Shown: piece after piece, positions 9,318 to 17,971 of the stretch | Layout: each line of letters starts with the position of its first letter | Position numbering within the stretch: the first letter of the stretch is position 1 | NCBI GenBank assembly: GCA_000336895.1 | Contig: AOLX01000005.1 | Coordinates: 62,001-126,000 of the forward strand | DNA length: 64,000 bases | From: Haloarcula argentinensis DSM 12282 | Lineage (GTDB): Archaea; Halobacteriota; Halobacteria; Halobacteriales; Haloarculaceae | Direction of reading: 5' to 3' | Translations under genes and position numbers: made by a program | The notes under the pieces: model-generated | What the model was told of the DNA's origin: nothing | Seen by the model: the letters and a program-made list of their open reading frames with translations, nothing else | The model's database searches: none

Positions 9318-10837
9318 AGTTTCTCCGTACAGGTACCGGCTGGACAACGGCCGTTCGTGTGGGCTCGGAACTCGGGTTCGAACTCGTCGATAGCTGTGGT
9401 CACCGGCCGCGGCGCGTGTGCGCCGGTCTGGCAGTTACTCGACTGGCGCATCACCCGGGACAGTTCGCGTATCTTGTCGCTCTCGAACGAGCCGTCGTAT
9501 ATATCGCGTAGGAGTTCAGCGAGCTGTTTCGTCCCCTCGCGACCGGGGACGCATCGGCCGCTGTTCTCCATCGACGCGAACCGCGCCCGCTTTCCGACCG
9601 TCTCGACGGCACATCGGCCGGTGTCGAACAGTTCGACGACGCCGTCGGTGCCGAGACCGGCCGCCCGGAGCGACTGCGCAGTCGGTGCCATATCGAGGCT
9701 TCGGGTGACACCGCCGAGGACGCCGCCGACGCAGGCCATCTTGAACGAACCATCCATCTCGACCGCTTCGCGAACCGCTGAGAGGCTTGCGCTGGACCCG
9801 AGTTCGACGGTCGACGATGCCACAACGTCGCCGGTGACTGCGATGATTCGCGTTCCGGGGTCTGCGGCGTCAGCGTCGACGCTGTCTGGCTCGGCGATGG
9901 CCCGCTGAACGTGCGCGAACGTTCGCGGCGTGTGGATGACTGTTGGGCGTCCGTACAAGCCTCGTTTAGCTGGCGATGGTGGCTGAAGCCGTGGCTCGAT
10001 GCGGTCGGCCCCCTCCAGTGCTTCGAGCGCCGCCGTCGGTTCGCCGGCACGGAACTCGTTCGGGCCGGCCACCAGTTGCGGAACGACTGGCAGGCTGTCG
10101 CCGACTGCGTCGATTGCTTCTCGGAGGTCCGCTTGCAGGTCTGTCTGCGACTCGCTCACATAGATGACAGCATCGCCGGCGTCCACGTGCTCGGCGACTG
10201 CTGCAATCCCGTCGAGGACTGCCATCGGTGCGCCAGAGAGAAGCGTGTCGTCGCCCGTCGGGAGGTCGCTGGCGTCGTTGGCGTTGCAGACGACCACCGG
10301 GTCACCGTCGGTTGTACTGGCCGTTTCCCACGTCTCGGCGACCGGTTCGTCAGCGGCGGCGTCCCCGCGGCCCCGGCCCAGCAGCCCGACTGCTGCTGCA
10401 GCGTCGGCGGTCTGCTCGGACGAGACGAACGACCAGTCGGCCGGTTCGAGCGGGGCCACCCAGCCGCAGGGACCCAGTACGTCGCGGCGGCCGACAGAGA
10501 GCGGACCGTGCTCCGGAAGGGGAAGCGATGCGGTCTCGGGGTTGTGGTCGACGACGGCGTCCGCATCGGCTGTCGGTACTGTCCCCCCTTCCATCTCGTC
10601 AATGAGATCACGGACGGTTGCCGGCGACGGGGCACCGTAGAAGGCTGTCCGTCCGCTACTCGTGAGCATCACCAGCGGCGTGACCGCTGTGATGCCCGTC
10701 GGCCCCGTCCTGACGACCGGGACCGAGTCCGCTGCCGTCCGTGCCGCAGAGTGGACCCGGTCCCCGCTCTGTGACCGGTCATCCGTCGACACGCGGACGA
10801 CGGTCGAATGACCGAGGGCCGTGGTTTCCTGTGTCAT
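9314..10837 (-). CDS. NuoF/FdsB-like subunit of the formate dehydrogenase, with degenerate cofactor motifs
   Basis: A 507-aa protein with the layout of NuoF/FdsB: flavodomain, SLB-like region, iron-sulfur region and a Cys-rich tail. Order and spacing match, but hallmark residues are changed. GRGGAGFPTG is replaced by GRGRGDAAADEP. The NADEMEPG region reads NANDASDLPTG. GEET is GEPT. The N3-cluster motif ESCGxCxPCR is ENSGRCVPGREG (near residue 424), leaving one of three Cys plus a later Cys in SSNCQTGAHAP. The end, GRCPAGTCTEKL, resembles the FdsB/HndC tail. It may therefore not reduce NAD with a normal FMN/N3 pair. It is first in the operon and overlaps fdhF by 4 nt. ATG 10837 lies 24-30 nt from a TATA box. 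Confidence 0.75.
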   Translation of the reverse strand: MTQETTALGHSTVVRVSTDDRSQSGDRVHSAARTAADSVPVVRTGPTGITAVTPLVMLTSSGRTAFYGAPSPATVRDLIDEMEGGTVPTADADAVVDHNPETASLPLPEHGPLSVGRRDVLGPCGWVAPLEPADWSFVSSEQTADAAAAVGLLGRGRGDAAADEPVAETWETASTTDGDPVVVCNANDASDLPTGDDTLLSGAPMAVLDGIAAVAEHVDAGDAVIYVSESQTDLQADLREAIDAVGDSLPVVPQLVAGPNEFRAGEPTAALEALEGADRIEPRLQPPSPAKRGLYGRPTVIHTPRTFAHVQRAIAEPDSVDADAADPGTRIIAVTGDVVASSTVELGSSASLSAVREAVEMDGSFKMACVGGVLGGVTRSLDMAPTAQSLRAAGLGTDGVVELFDTGRCAVETVGKRARFASMENSGRCVPGREGTKQLAELLRDIYDGSFESDKIRELSRVMRQSSNCQTGAHAPRPVTTAIDEFEPEFRAHTNGRCPAGTCTEKL

Positions 10838-10860
10838 ACTCTGTGCGTCGTGCTGAACGA

Positions 10861-10867
10861 TTAAAAA
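10861..10867 (-). promoter_or_regulatory. TATA box of the formate dehydrogenase operon
   Basis: TTTTTAA on the minus strand, 24-30 nt upstream of ATG 10837. It excludes the longer frame opening at 10981. Confidence 0.6.
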
Positions 10868-10980
10868 CCCAGCCGAATGCCCCCAGTGCCATCGGCTATA
10901 GTCGAGTCGTCGACCCGCAGAACATATCAGTTGCTTATACATTGATGGGGCAGCGATAGTCGGATCGTTCCGTCGAAACA

Positions 10981-11283
10981 ATGAGGCAGCAGGACGTTAC
11001 CACAATCGAAACGATGAACCCACGGTTCGAGGAAGTCAAGACGGAGGCGTCGGCCGCGATAACTGAGGACGACCTGCGCTCAGTGTACACAGGCATCATC
11101 CACGAGGACGGCCGTCACGAGTACTACTTCGGCAACGACACCGAGGAGGCCGCTGAACTCCGCGAGGCGGCGGCCATACAGCTCGGAATGTTGCTTCGCG
11201 TCCTCGCTGACCGCTCGGAAAGTAGCGTCGACGAACTGACGGCCCTGGCCGCTGAACGGGCCGATCAGATGGAGCTACGGTAG
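10981..11283 (+). CDS. Hypothetical acidic helical protein
   Basis: A 100-aa protein, acidic and mostly helical, not recognised. It has the segment VYTGIIHEDGRHEYYFGNDTEEAAELREAA split over the middle and an amphipathic C-terminal helix; no metal-binding or membrane motif is seen. It is divergent from the formate dehydrogenase operon. A TATA-like TTATACA (10935-10941) lies 40-46 nt upstream, giving a leader of roughly 15-20 nt. An internal ATG at 11014 is possible. The composition is typical of genuine haloarchaeal genes. Confidence 0.7.
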   Translation: MRQQDVTTIETMNPRFEEVKTEASAAITEDDLRSVYTGIIHEDGRHEYYFGNDTEEAAELREAAAIQLGMLLRVLADRSESSVDELTALAAERADQMELR

Positions 11284-11305
11284 GAGACGGAACGGCTGCC
11301 TTCGG

Positions 11306-11686
11306 CTAGTCGGTGGTGGCGATAGCTTCGATTTCGACCGCTGGACCTTTCGGGACCGCACCCACGCCGACGGCGCTCCGCGCCGGTGGGTCCGATTCGA
11401 AGAACTCGCTGTAGGCCTCGTTGAACGCGTCGAAGTCGTCGATGTCGTCGAGGTAGACAGTCGTCTTTAGCACATCGTCGAGCGAGAGTCCGTCGGACTC
11501 CAGAATCGCCTCGACGTTGTGGAGACACTGTCGCGTCTGCTCGGCGACCGGTTCGTCGTCGAGCAGTTCGCCGTCTGTCGTTAGCGGGAGCTGTCCGGCG
11601 GTGATGAGGAGGTCGCCGTTCGACGTTGCCTGACTGTACGCCCCGACTGCGGCCGGTGCCTCGTCGGTGCTGATTACGCGCTTCAT
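11306..11686 (-). CDS. RidA-family enamine/imine deaminase
   Basis: A 126-aa protein matching the YjgF/YER057c/UK114 family: GAYSQA near residue 15, the ITAGQLPL strand, TRQCLHNVEAIL helix, TTVYLDD, and PPARSAVGVGAVPKG with the conserved Arg that binds the substrate carboxylate. RidA proteins hydrolyse reactive enamine/imine intermediates released by PLP enzymes, such as 2-aminoacrylate from threonine/serine dehydratase, of which one lies at 51779. CATAAAT at 11712-11718 is a well-placed TATA box. A second RidA paralog lies at 25243. Confidence 0.9.
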   Translation of the reverse strand: MKRVISTDEAPAAVGAYSQATSNGDLLITAGQLPLTTDGELLDDEPVAEQTRQCLHNVEAILESDGLSLDDVLKTTVYLDDIDDFDAFNEAYSEFFESDPPARSAVGVGAVPKGPAVEIEAIATTD

Positions 11687-11766
11687 ACCCGGACAAATCT
11701 GCCCTCATTGCATAAATCCCGGTCACACTCACACAACGTTCTCGAGAGCTTACCAGTTGTGTCCAG

Positions 11767-12177
11767 TCACTGATTGATGACGACAATCGCGGTCAACGCC
11801 AGTCCGATGCCCGCGGCTTTCCTCAGTGTCATCGACTCCCCGAATGCGATGACACCGATGACTGCGGCAGTAATAAAGTACATCCCGCCGATTGTGGAGA
11901 CTACCGACGTCGACCCGACAGTTACGCCGACGAATGTCGAAACCACGCCAACGGCCGCCGCGACACCAGCCGCGAACGCGAACAGTAGCCCCCGGTTCGT
12001 GACGACGAGAGACGCGTCAGAGATAGCGACATACATACCAGTGACGACTGTCGCGGCTGCATACGACACGAACGCCGCGGTTTCCGGGTCCATTGTAGTC
12101 GATGCGACGTTCCCAAACGCGATCCAGAACCCCCAGGCTATCATCGTTCCCAGGCCGAACAGGACGGCGGCGTTCAT
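11767..12177 (-). CDS. Small DMT-superfamily (single EamA-domain) membrane protein
   Basis: A 136-aa protein of four to five hydrophobic helices with one EamA-like half: GFWIAFGNVAS at the start, GSTSVVSTIGGMYFITAAVIGVIAFGE near the end. Single-domain DMT proteins would have to act as dimers, like SMR transporters. The substrate is unknown. The start at 12177 is chosen because a strong Shine-Dalgarno GGAGGT sits 7 nt upstream; the frame also opens at 12207. It is transcribed towards RidA and divergently from the K+ channel. Confidence 0.75.
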   Translation of the reverse strand: MNAAVLFGLGTMIAWGFWIAFGNVASTTMDPETAAFVSYAAATVVTGMYVAISDASLVVTNRGLLFAFAAGVAAAVGVVSTFVGVTVGSTSVVSTIGGMYFITAAVIGVIAFGESMTLRKAAGIGLALTAIVVINQ

Positions 12178-12184
12178 CTGTCCG

Positions 12185-12190
12185 ACCTCC
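12185..12190 (-). promoter_or_regulatory. Shine-Dalgarno site fixing the start of the small DMT protein
   Basis: GGAGGT on the minus strand with a 7-nt gap to ATG 12177. It is one of the few clear Shine-Dalgarno sites in a window dominated by leaderless starts. Confidence 0.6.
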
Positions 12191-12320
12191 GCGTGAGTCG
12201 GTTCCAACTCTTTCTGAGCGCCTCTGGCGAATGGCTACATCTGGCCGCGTGCAATCGACGCATTGATTCGATTGTACGGGACCAGCTGTCTTGAGTGCGA
12301 TGTCCGCTTGCCGCGTGTTT

Positions 12321-12328
12321 TTTATATC
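12321..12328 (+). promoter_or_regulatory. TATA box of the K+ channel gene
   Basis: TTTATATC, 22-29 nt upstream of ATG 12350. It supports this start rather than the upstream frame opening at 12263. Confidence 0.6.
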
Positions 12329-12349
12329 GACTCCGACAAGAGTGTGACA

Positions 12350-13597
12350 ATGGCTAACGTCTCAGAAGACTCGTCGGAACGGACACTCGAGGACGTGTTC
12401 TACCCTGCCGACAGGATTCCGTTCGTCGAGTGGGACGAGCTATCCGGTGCGAAGCCGACGGTCGTCCTGACCGGCGTGGTCGCACTCTTGGCGTTCGTGA
12501 CCGGCCTTTCGAATCTCAGCCAGGCGTCGCTTGCACTCAATGGTCCACTGACCGCAGTGGTCGACCTTCCGTTACCTTTCGTCCGATTCGGCGGAGTGCT
12601 GTTCGCGTTCATCCTCGGCATCGTGACGGTCGGGCTCCAGCGGCGCAAACAGCTTGCTTGGCGTGTGGCAGCTGTCGTGCTTCTCGGTCTGGTCGTACTG
12701 CCGCTTACCACGCTTCAGCCTACGGACATCCCCCTGCTGGTGATGACGCTGGTCACGTACCCGTTGGTAGTCCGAAACCGACACCGGTTCGACCAGTCGC
12801 TTGACCTCTCGCCGATCCAGATCGCGTCGCTGTCGGCGATTTTCGGCGTCGTTCTCTACGGGACTGTGGGTGCGTACGGACTTCGGGGCCAGTTCCTCGA
12901 ACTCGACAGCTGGGGCGATGCCGTGTATTACGTCGTCGTCACTATCGCCACGGTCGGCTACGGCGATATCACACCTGTGACGGCGGAGGCACGGTGGTTT
13001 TCGCTCTCGATTATCCTGTTCGGCACCGGCGCGTTCACTGTCGCCGTGGGCGCGCTCATCGGGCCGGCTATCGAATCCAGAATGGCGACAGCGTTCGGAG
13101 TCATGACTGCATCAGAACTCACACTCCTTGAGGACCATATCGTGGTCCTGGGGTACGGAGACGTTACGGCATCGCTACTTGAGGAACTGGGTGACGAGAC
13201 CGAAGTGGTTGTGGTCACGCCCGACGAGGGAACGGTCGCGTCGCTGCAGGGCGAAGGCGTGAACCTGCTCACCGGCGACCCCACCGACGAGGAGGTGCTC
13301 AAAGACGCACGCGTCGGGACTGCGAGCGGCGTTGTGGTGGGAAGTAACGACGACGCACGCGACGTGCTGGCCGTCATCGCAACGAAAAACGTCAATCCGG
13401 ACATCCGCACAGTCGCGGCGGCGACAGACGAGAAACACGTCGAGAAGTTCCGCGCGGTCGGGGCGGACGAGGTTATCAACCCCCGTTCTATCGGTGGGCG
13501 GCTCCTCGGGCAGTCGGTACTAGGTCGCGGGCCGACCGAGTCGCTACTAACCGAAATCGAGACCGACGACGGGAGCGACCCTGTTGACTCCGAGTGA
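12350..13597 (+). CDS. Potassium channel with cytoplasmic RCK/TrkA-N domain
   Basis: A 415-aa channel. Four hydrophobic helices (about residues 30-150) precede the pore unit, with selectivity filter TVGYGDITP near residue 207 flanked by two helices. The C-terminal half is an RCK domain with a Rossmann start HIVVLGYGDVTASLLEEL and the segment AAATDEKHVEKFRAVGADEVI. RCK domains gate K+ channels in response to Ca2+, nucleotides or NAD(H). K+ homeostasis is central to salt-in halophiles. The next gene is a BCCT osmolyte-type transporter in the same orientation but with its own promoter. Confidence 0.9.
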   Translation: MANVSEDSSERTLEDVFYPADRIPFVEWDELSGAKPTVVLTGVVALLAFVTGLSNLSQASLALNGPLTAVVDLPLPFVRFGGVLFAFILGIVTVGLQRRKQLAWRVAAVVLLGLVVLPLTTLQPTDIPLLVMTLVTYPLVVRNRHRFDQSLDLSPIQIASLSAIFGVVLYGTVGAYGLRGQFLELDSWGDAVYYVVVTIATVGYGDITPVTAEARWFSLSIILFGTGAFTVAVGALIGPAIESRMATAFGVMTASELTLLEDHIVVLGYGDVTASLLEELGDETEVVVVTPDEGTVASLQGEGVNLLTGDPTDEEVLKDARVGTASGVVVGSNDDARDVLAVIATKNVNPDIRTVAAATDEKHVEKFRAVGADEVINPRSIGGRLLGQSVLGRGPTESLLTEIETDDGSDPVDSE

Positions 13598-13664
13598 CCC
13601 AGCCACCTTCAGCGACGCTGGTCTCCACAGCTACAGTCCCAGTTTCAGTGGCGTTCTGGGATAG

Positions 13665-13673
13665 TAATATATG
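13665..13673 (+). promoter_or_regulatory. TATA box of BCCT transporter 1
   Basis: TAATATATG, 24-32 nt upstream of ATG 13697. Confidence 0.6.
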
Positions 13674-13696
13674 TATTCGACACTGAATATCGAGGT

Positions 13697-15553
13697 ATGG
13701 CCACCTCGGACGCCAGTGGCATTTCGGAGATCGTCGGCCGGCTACTGGTGCCACTCTGTGCCGCGTCCGGGGCGCTCGTACTCGCAGGGTTCTTTTTTCC
13801 GACCCTCGTCGGCGAGGCCGTGACCGGCCCGGCGTGGTTGACCGTCGCCCTCGTATTCTTCACGTCGGGACTGTGTTACATCGCGCTGCTTCCGTACTCC
13901 GAGGACGCCACCGCGCCAGCCGCGGCCGATGTTTTCCTCCGGGTCCGCCAGACCGATGTCCGGCAGGCCGTCCGGGAGTTTCTCACCCAGCACGAGCCGG
14001 CTATCCTCGTGTTCCCGGTACTCGTGTTCGCCGGGTTTTTCGGCCTACAAGTTGCATTCCCGACACGGACGACGGGCACTGTCGATGCTGCGGCGGCCAC
14101 GGTGCTGCGTAGCGGCGGCCCGCTGTTTCTCGCTGCTGTCTTCCTCGCTGTCTGTTACTGCCTGTTCCTGCTGGTGGGGCCCTGGGGCGACATCAAACTG
14201 GGCGGTCCGGACACGGAGCCCAGCTACACGTACCCGACGTACTTCACGCTCGTGTTCACTGCCGGCATCGCGGCCGGGCTGGTGTTCTGGGGGCCCACTG
14301 AGGCTCTGTTTCACTTCGACCAGCCGCCGCCCTACTTCGGTGCCGCCGCTGGGTCGCCGGACGCTATCAACGGCGCGCTGGTGTACACGCTCTTTCACTG
14401 GGGCGTCTCGGCCTGGAGCGCATACGCTGTCATCGGCGTCCCGATAGCGTACTTCGCGTTCACGCGAAGCGCACCGCTCCGGGTCTCGACGGTGCTAGCA
14501 CCGGTGCTGGGCACTGACGGGCTGGATTCGGCATGGGCCAAACTGGTCGACACGCTGGCTGTCTTCGCTACTATCGGTGGCATCGCCACTTCGGTCGCGC
14601 TCGTGAGCGAGCAGTTCCTCGCTGGCATCAATTACCAGTGGGGCGTCGCGGCGGGCGAGGTCGGCCCGGTCCTGTTCGTCGGCGGACTGACGCTGATATT
14701 CGTCGTCTCCAGTGCAACCGGGATTCACCGCGGCATCCGTCGCATCGCCGGTCTGAACATCGTCCTGTTCGGCCTGTTCGCGCTCCTCGTCGTCGCCGTC
14801 GGGCCGCGGTCGTTCATCCTCCAGCGCGGGACGCAGGCCCTCGGGACATACGTGGTAGAGTTCGTCCCGATGAGCCTTCACACCGGCGGGCAGTGGGTCG
14901 CGGAGTGGACCGTCTGGAACTGGTCGTGGTGGTTCTCTTGGGCTCCCTTCGCCGGGCTGTTCATCGCCGCACTCTCCCGCGGTCGCCGGGTCAGGACCGT
15001 TGTGTTCACGAGCGTCGTCGCGACCTCGGCGGCGACGATGGTCTGGTTCCTGTTGCTCGGTGGCACGTCGCTGTTCGTCCAGCAGACGGGCCGGGCCGAT
15101 ATTCTCGCCGCTATCGCACAACGCGGTGGTTCGGAGGCTGTCGCCGGGTTCCCGCTGCTGTCGTCGCTGCCGCTGGGACAGCTCCTCATGTTCCTGTTTC
15201 TCGCGCTCATCATCGTGTTCATGGCCACATCGGCGGACACCTCGACACTCGTAGTTTCAGTTCTGGCGACGCGACGGGAAATCGCGCCGTCGGCGACGCA
15301 TATCGTCTTCTGGGGCATTTTCCAGGGCGCGGTCGCCGTCTCGGTGTTGCTTCTCGGTGGTGCTGAAACGTTACAGGCACTGGCCGTCCTGACTGGCGGC
15401 CCGTTCGCCGTGATCTCTCTCGTGGCGGTCGGCGGGCTGACCGTGACCTGGTACCGGAACGAGCGGGACCATACGTCACTCGTCAGGCACGCCGTCAGGA
15501 AACTGCCGGACATCCAGACCCATCACGACGTGGACCCACCCGAAGAAAAGTAA
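13697..15553 (+). CDS. BCCT-family transporter (divergent copy 1)
   Basis: A 618-aa protein with about 12 hydrophobic helices. The BCCT signature appears as EWTVWNWSWWFSWAPFAG, and the first conserved block as FHWGVSAWSAYAVIG. Compared with the canonical HWGxHxWAxY...RxGLPLxxRS, the second His is Ser and the GLPL/R region reads SAPLRVS, so the substrate may differ from glycine betaine. BCCT carriers take up betaine, choline, carnitine or related quaternary compounds, usually with Na+ or H+. The C-terminus is short and His/Asp-rich (HHDVD). A more canonical BCCT lies at 54152. It converges with trpG, 20 nt downstream. Confidence 0.9.
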   Translation: MATSDASGISEIVGRLLVPLCAASGALVLAGFFFPTLVGEAVTGPAWLTVALVFFTSGLCYIALLPYSEDATAPAAADVFLRVRQTDVRQAVREFLTQHEPAILVFPVLVFAGFFGLQVAFPTRTTGTVDAAAATVLRSGGPLFLAAVFLAVCYCLFLLVGPWGDIKLGGPDTEPSYTYPTYFTLVFTAGIAAGLVFWGPTEALFHFDQPPPYFGAAAGSPDAINGALVYTLFHWGVSAWSAYAVIGVPIAYFAFTRSAPLRVSTVLAPVLGTDGLDSAWAKLVDTLAVFATIGGIATSVALVSEQFLAGINYQWGVAAGEVGPVLFVGGLTLIFVVSSATGIHRGIRRIAGLNIVLFGLFALLVVAVGPRSFILQRGTQALGTYVVEFVPMSLHTGGQWVAEWTVWNWSWWFSWAPFAGLFIAALSRGRRVRTVVFTSVVATSAATMVWFLLLGGTSLFVQQTGRADILAAIAQRGGSEAVAGFPLLSSLPLGQLLMFLFLALIIVFMATSADTSTLVVSVLATRREIAPSATHIVFWGIFQGAVAVSVLLLGGAETLQALAVLTGGPFAVISLVAVGGLTVTWYRNERDHTSLVRHAVRKLPDIQTHHDVDPPEEK

Positions 15554-15573
15554 GTCGCGCCGACGGTGCGGTT

Positions 15574-16146
15574 TCAGGCCTCGGCGATCCCGGTACAGAA
15601 GTTCTCGACCAGCTGTTTCCCGGCGTCGGTGAGAATGCTCTCCGGATGGAACTGGACGCCGATGTGTGGTTTCTCGGCGTGCTGGACGCCCATCACGACC
15701 CCCTGCTCGTCGTTGGTGTGGGCCGTCTCTTCCAACTCGTCCGGAAGCGCTGTCGCTTCGACGGCCAGCGAGTGATACCGCCCCACCTCGAACGGGTCGT
15801 CGACCCCGTCGTACAGCTTCGTCCCGTCGTGGCGGACCTCTGATGGTTTCCCGTGGACTACGTCCGGCGCGTGGCCCACAGGGGTTCCGTGGGCTGCACA
15901 GAGTGCTTGATGACCTAAACAGACGCCGAGCGCCGGGTACTCTGTTTCGGCAAAAACGTCGATTGACACGCCGGCCTCCGCTGGTGTTCCGGGGCCAGGA
16001 GAGACGACGATGCCATCCGGATCGAGGTCGCGGATGCCGTCCACGTCGATAGCATCGTTCCGGCGAACCGTGACCTCCTCGAACTCGCCGACGTACTGAA
16101 CCAGGTTGTAGGCGAAGGAATCGTAGTTGTCGATGATGAGTATCAT
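15574..16146 (-). CDS. trpG: Anthranilate synthase component II (glutamine amidotransferase)
   Basis: A 190-aa class I glutamine amidotransferase supplying ammonia to TrpE. It starts [14 protein letters not shown], with oxyanion PGPGTP, nucleophile Cys in GVCLGHQAL, and the His-Glu pair in QFHPES. ATG 16146 overlaps the trpE stop (TGATG), so translation is coupled; an in-frame GTG precedes it by one codon. It acts in the cytoplasm in the first step of tryptophan synthesis from chorismate. The same family serves p-aminobenzoate synthesis, but the partner subunit here looks like TrpE. Confidence 0.88.
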   Translation of the reverse strand: MILIIDNYDSFAYNLVQYVGEFEEVTVRRNDAIDVDGIRDLDPDGIVVSPGPGTPAEAGVSIDVFAETEYPALGVCLGHQALCAAHGTPVGHAPDVVHGKPSEVRHDGTKLYDGVDDPFEVGRYHSLAVEATALPDELEETAHTNDEQGVVMGVQHAEKPHIGVQFHPESILTDAGKQLVENFCTGIAEA

Positions 16147-17654
16147 CACGTCCCCTCCATTGGCTCGGTCCCGGACTCAACCGCAAACGACCCCTGTTCG
16201 CCTAAGGCCTCATCGACAGCAGTGACGAGCGCCCGGGCCTTATCCAGCGTCTCTCGGTACTCCGCCTGTGGAACGGAGTCGTGGACGATGCCGCTCCCGA
16301 CCCGGAGCCGGTACTCCCCGTCGTAATGGACCAGCGTCCTGATTGTGATGTTCAGCGTCGCCCGGTCGTCGAAGCCAAACACCCCTATGCTACCGGTGTA
16401 GGGCCCCCGTTGGGTTTGTTCCACCTCGTCGATAATCTCCATCGTCCGCGGTTTCGGCGCACCCGTTATGGTTCCGCCAGGGAACACTGCGGCGACCGCG
16501 TCGGCGATGCTCACCTCGTCTCGCAACTCCCCTTCGATGAGAGAGACGAGGTGCATCACTTCCGAATACCGGTCGACGCGGCGGTACTCGGCGACATCGA
16601 CGGACCCGTACTCGCTGACCTTTCCGAGGTCGTTCCGTTCGAGGTCGACAAGCATCGCGTGTTCGGCCCGCTCCTTCTCGTCGCTGCAGAGGTCCGCCTC
16701 GAGTTCCTCGTCTTCGGAGGGTGTATCGCCCCGCGGCCGCGTCCCGGCAATCGGCTCCGTAAGTAACTGGTCGCCGTCGACATCCAGCAAGAGTTCCGGG
16801 CTGGCGCTGACGAGGTCGACGCCGGGGGACTCCAGCAGCGCAGAGTACGGGGCCGGATTTACCCGGCGGACGGCGTCGAACGTGTCGACCGGGTGGACGG
16901 CCGCCGGGGCGGTCAGCCGGTGGGACACGTTCGTCTGGAACGTGTCGCCGTCTCTGACGTACTGTTTTATCTGCCGGACACGGTCGGCAAACGCCGCTTC
17001 GCCGCACTCGCTCTCGAACGTGGCCTGCGTCGCAGCAGTCGGCTGGGTCTCGATGTGTCGCTCGCCGTGGATGGCGTCCTCGGCCAGTTCGCGGGCCAGC
17101 TCCTGGCCGCGCTCGAATGCCGCTTCTGGTGACCCGTCGACTACGGGGCAGGCCGTCACGTGTACTTCGACCTCTCCGTCATGTGGTTCCTCCCACGCAG
17201 CGACGCAATCGAATACGCCCAACTGGAGCCGTGGGAGACCGTCCGAAACAGTTGTCTCCGGGATGTCTTCGAGCTCCCGTGCCACGTCGTACGACAGCCA
17301 GCCGAACGCGCCACAGGGATACGGAACCCTACAGTCGCCCCGTTCGAGGTGTTCGCGGTCGAGTAGCTCGTCGATGGTCTCGATACTCGGACTACCGCCC
17401 TCCTGTGCAGGCGTCGCCCCTGCAGCGACCTCGATTTGCTCGACCGGATCGACACCGAAGTATCCCCAGCCGGACTGTCCGCCGGTCGTCTCGAGATAGA
17501 ACCCGTCTGCATTCCCATCGCGGGCGCGGCGATACGCCTCGAACGGATCGGTGACTGTGACGCGCGCTTCGACCGGTACGCGAGCGCCGTCAGGGGCTTG
17601 CTCTGCAGTTTCGAGGAACGATTCTCTGTCGGTGCTGAACCGGATATCAGTCAT
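16146..17654 (-). CDS. trpE: Anthranilate synthase component I
   Basis: A 502-aa chorismate-utilising enzyme. The C-terminal chorismate-binding domain shows [28 protein letters not shown], the [11 protein letters not shown] motif, [11 protein letters not shown] and the closing [10 protein letters not shown]. The PIAGT motif has Ala where aminodeoxychorismate synthase (PabB) has Lys (PIKGT), favouring anthranilate over p-aminobenzoate synthesis. The N-terminal FYLETTGG segment corresponds to the tryptophan-feedback region. No trpD, trpC or trpF is adjacent. ATG 17654 is chosen as the family start; upstream in-frame codons (17684, 17711) are possible. It is divergent from folD. Confidence 0.88.
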   Translation of the reverse strand: MTDIRFSTDRESFLETAEQAPDGARVPVEARVTVTDPFEAYRRARDGNADGFYLETTGGQSGWGYFGVDPVEQIEVAAGATPAQEGGSPSIETIDELLDREHLERGDCRVPYPCGAFGWLSYDVARELEDIPETTVSDGLPRLQLGVFDCVAAWEEPHDGEVEVHVTACPVVDGSPEAAFERGQELARELAEDAIHGERHIETQPTAATQATFESECGEAAFADRVRQIKQYVRDGDTFQTNVSHRLTAPAAVHPVDTFDAVRRVNPAPYSALLESPGVDLVSASPELLLDVDGDQLLTEPIAGTRPRGDTPSEDEELEADLCSDEKERAEHAMLVDLERNDLGKVSEYGSVDVAEYRRVDRYSEVMHLVSLIEGELRDEVSIADAVAAVFPGGTITGAPKPRTMEIIDEVEQTQRGPYTGSIGVFGFDDRATLNITIRTLVHYDGEYRLRVGSGIVHDSVPQAEYRETLDKARALVTAVDEALGEQGSFAVESGTEPMEGT

Positions 17655-17971
17655 AGTGCAGTTGCTCCCGGACGAGAGGCTCATGCCTCCCGGTATGGTT
17701 ATGTAGAGCAAGCATGGGTCGGAACAAAAACTTTCGGTCCCTTGCGCCTCCGGCCGATATACTGTTGAATTGTAGACCGCTTGTGGTTGCCCGCTGGACG
17801 AATAGCCGGTGGGACTTCAACGGTTGGACTATTCCGCATCACCCACTATACCTGCGGGGTTTGAGAGAGGTATCGAACGCTTGCCCGGTCCCGACTGCTG
17901 ACTGACAGTAGCGGTCCCTACTCCCGAACACCTTCTCGGGAAGCTCCGGGCTCAGAACGAACCCAGCAATA
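17655..17971. promoter_or_regulatory. Divergent trpE/folD regulatory region
   Basis: 317 bases without a gene. An AT-rich ACATAACCATA (minus strand, about 17695-17705) is a candidate trpE TATA box. CACTATACC near 17844-17852 is a candidate folD TATA box and would leave a leader of about 100 nt. That leader holds a perfect 6-bp stem with an 8-nt loop, TCCCGA 17922-17927 and TCGGGA 17936-17941, ending 30 nt before the folD ATG. Confidence 0.4.

Noticed and set aside
16146..17654. p-Aminobenzoate synthase, suggested by the folate genes in the window
   Set aside because: The PIAGT motif has Ala at the position where PabB needs Lys, so anthranilate synthase is preferred.
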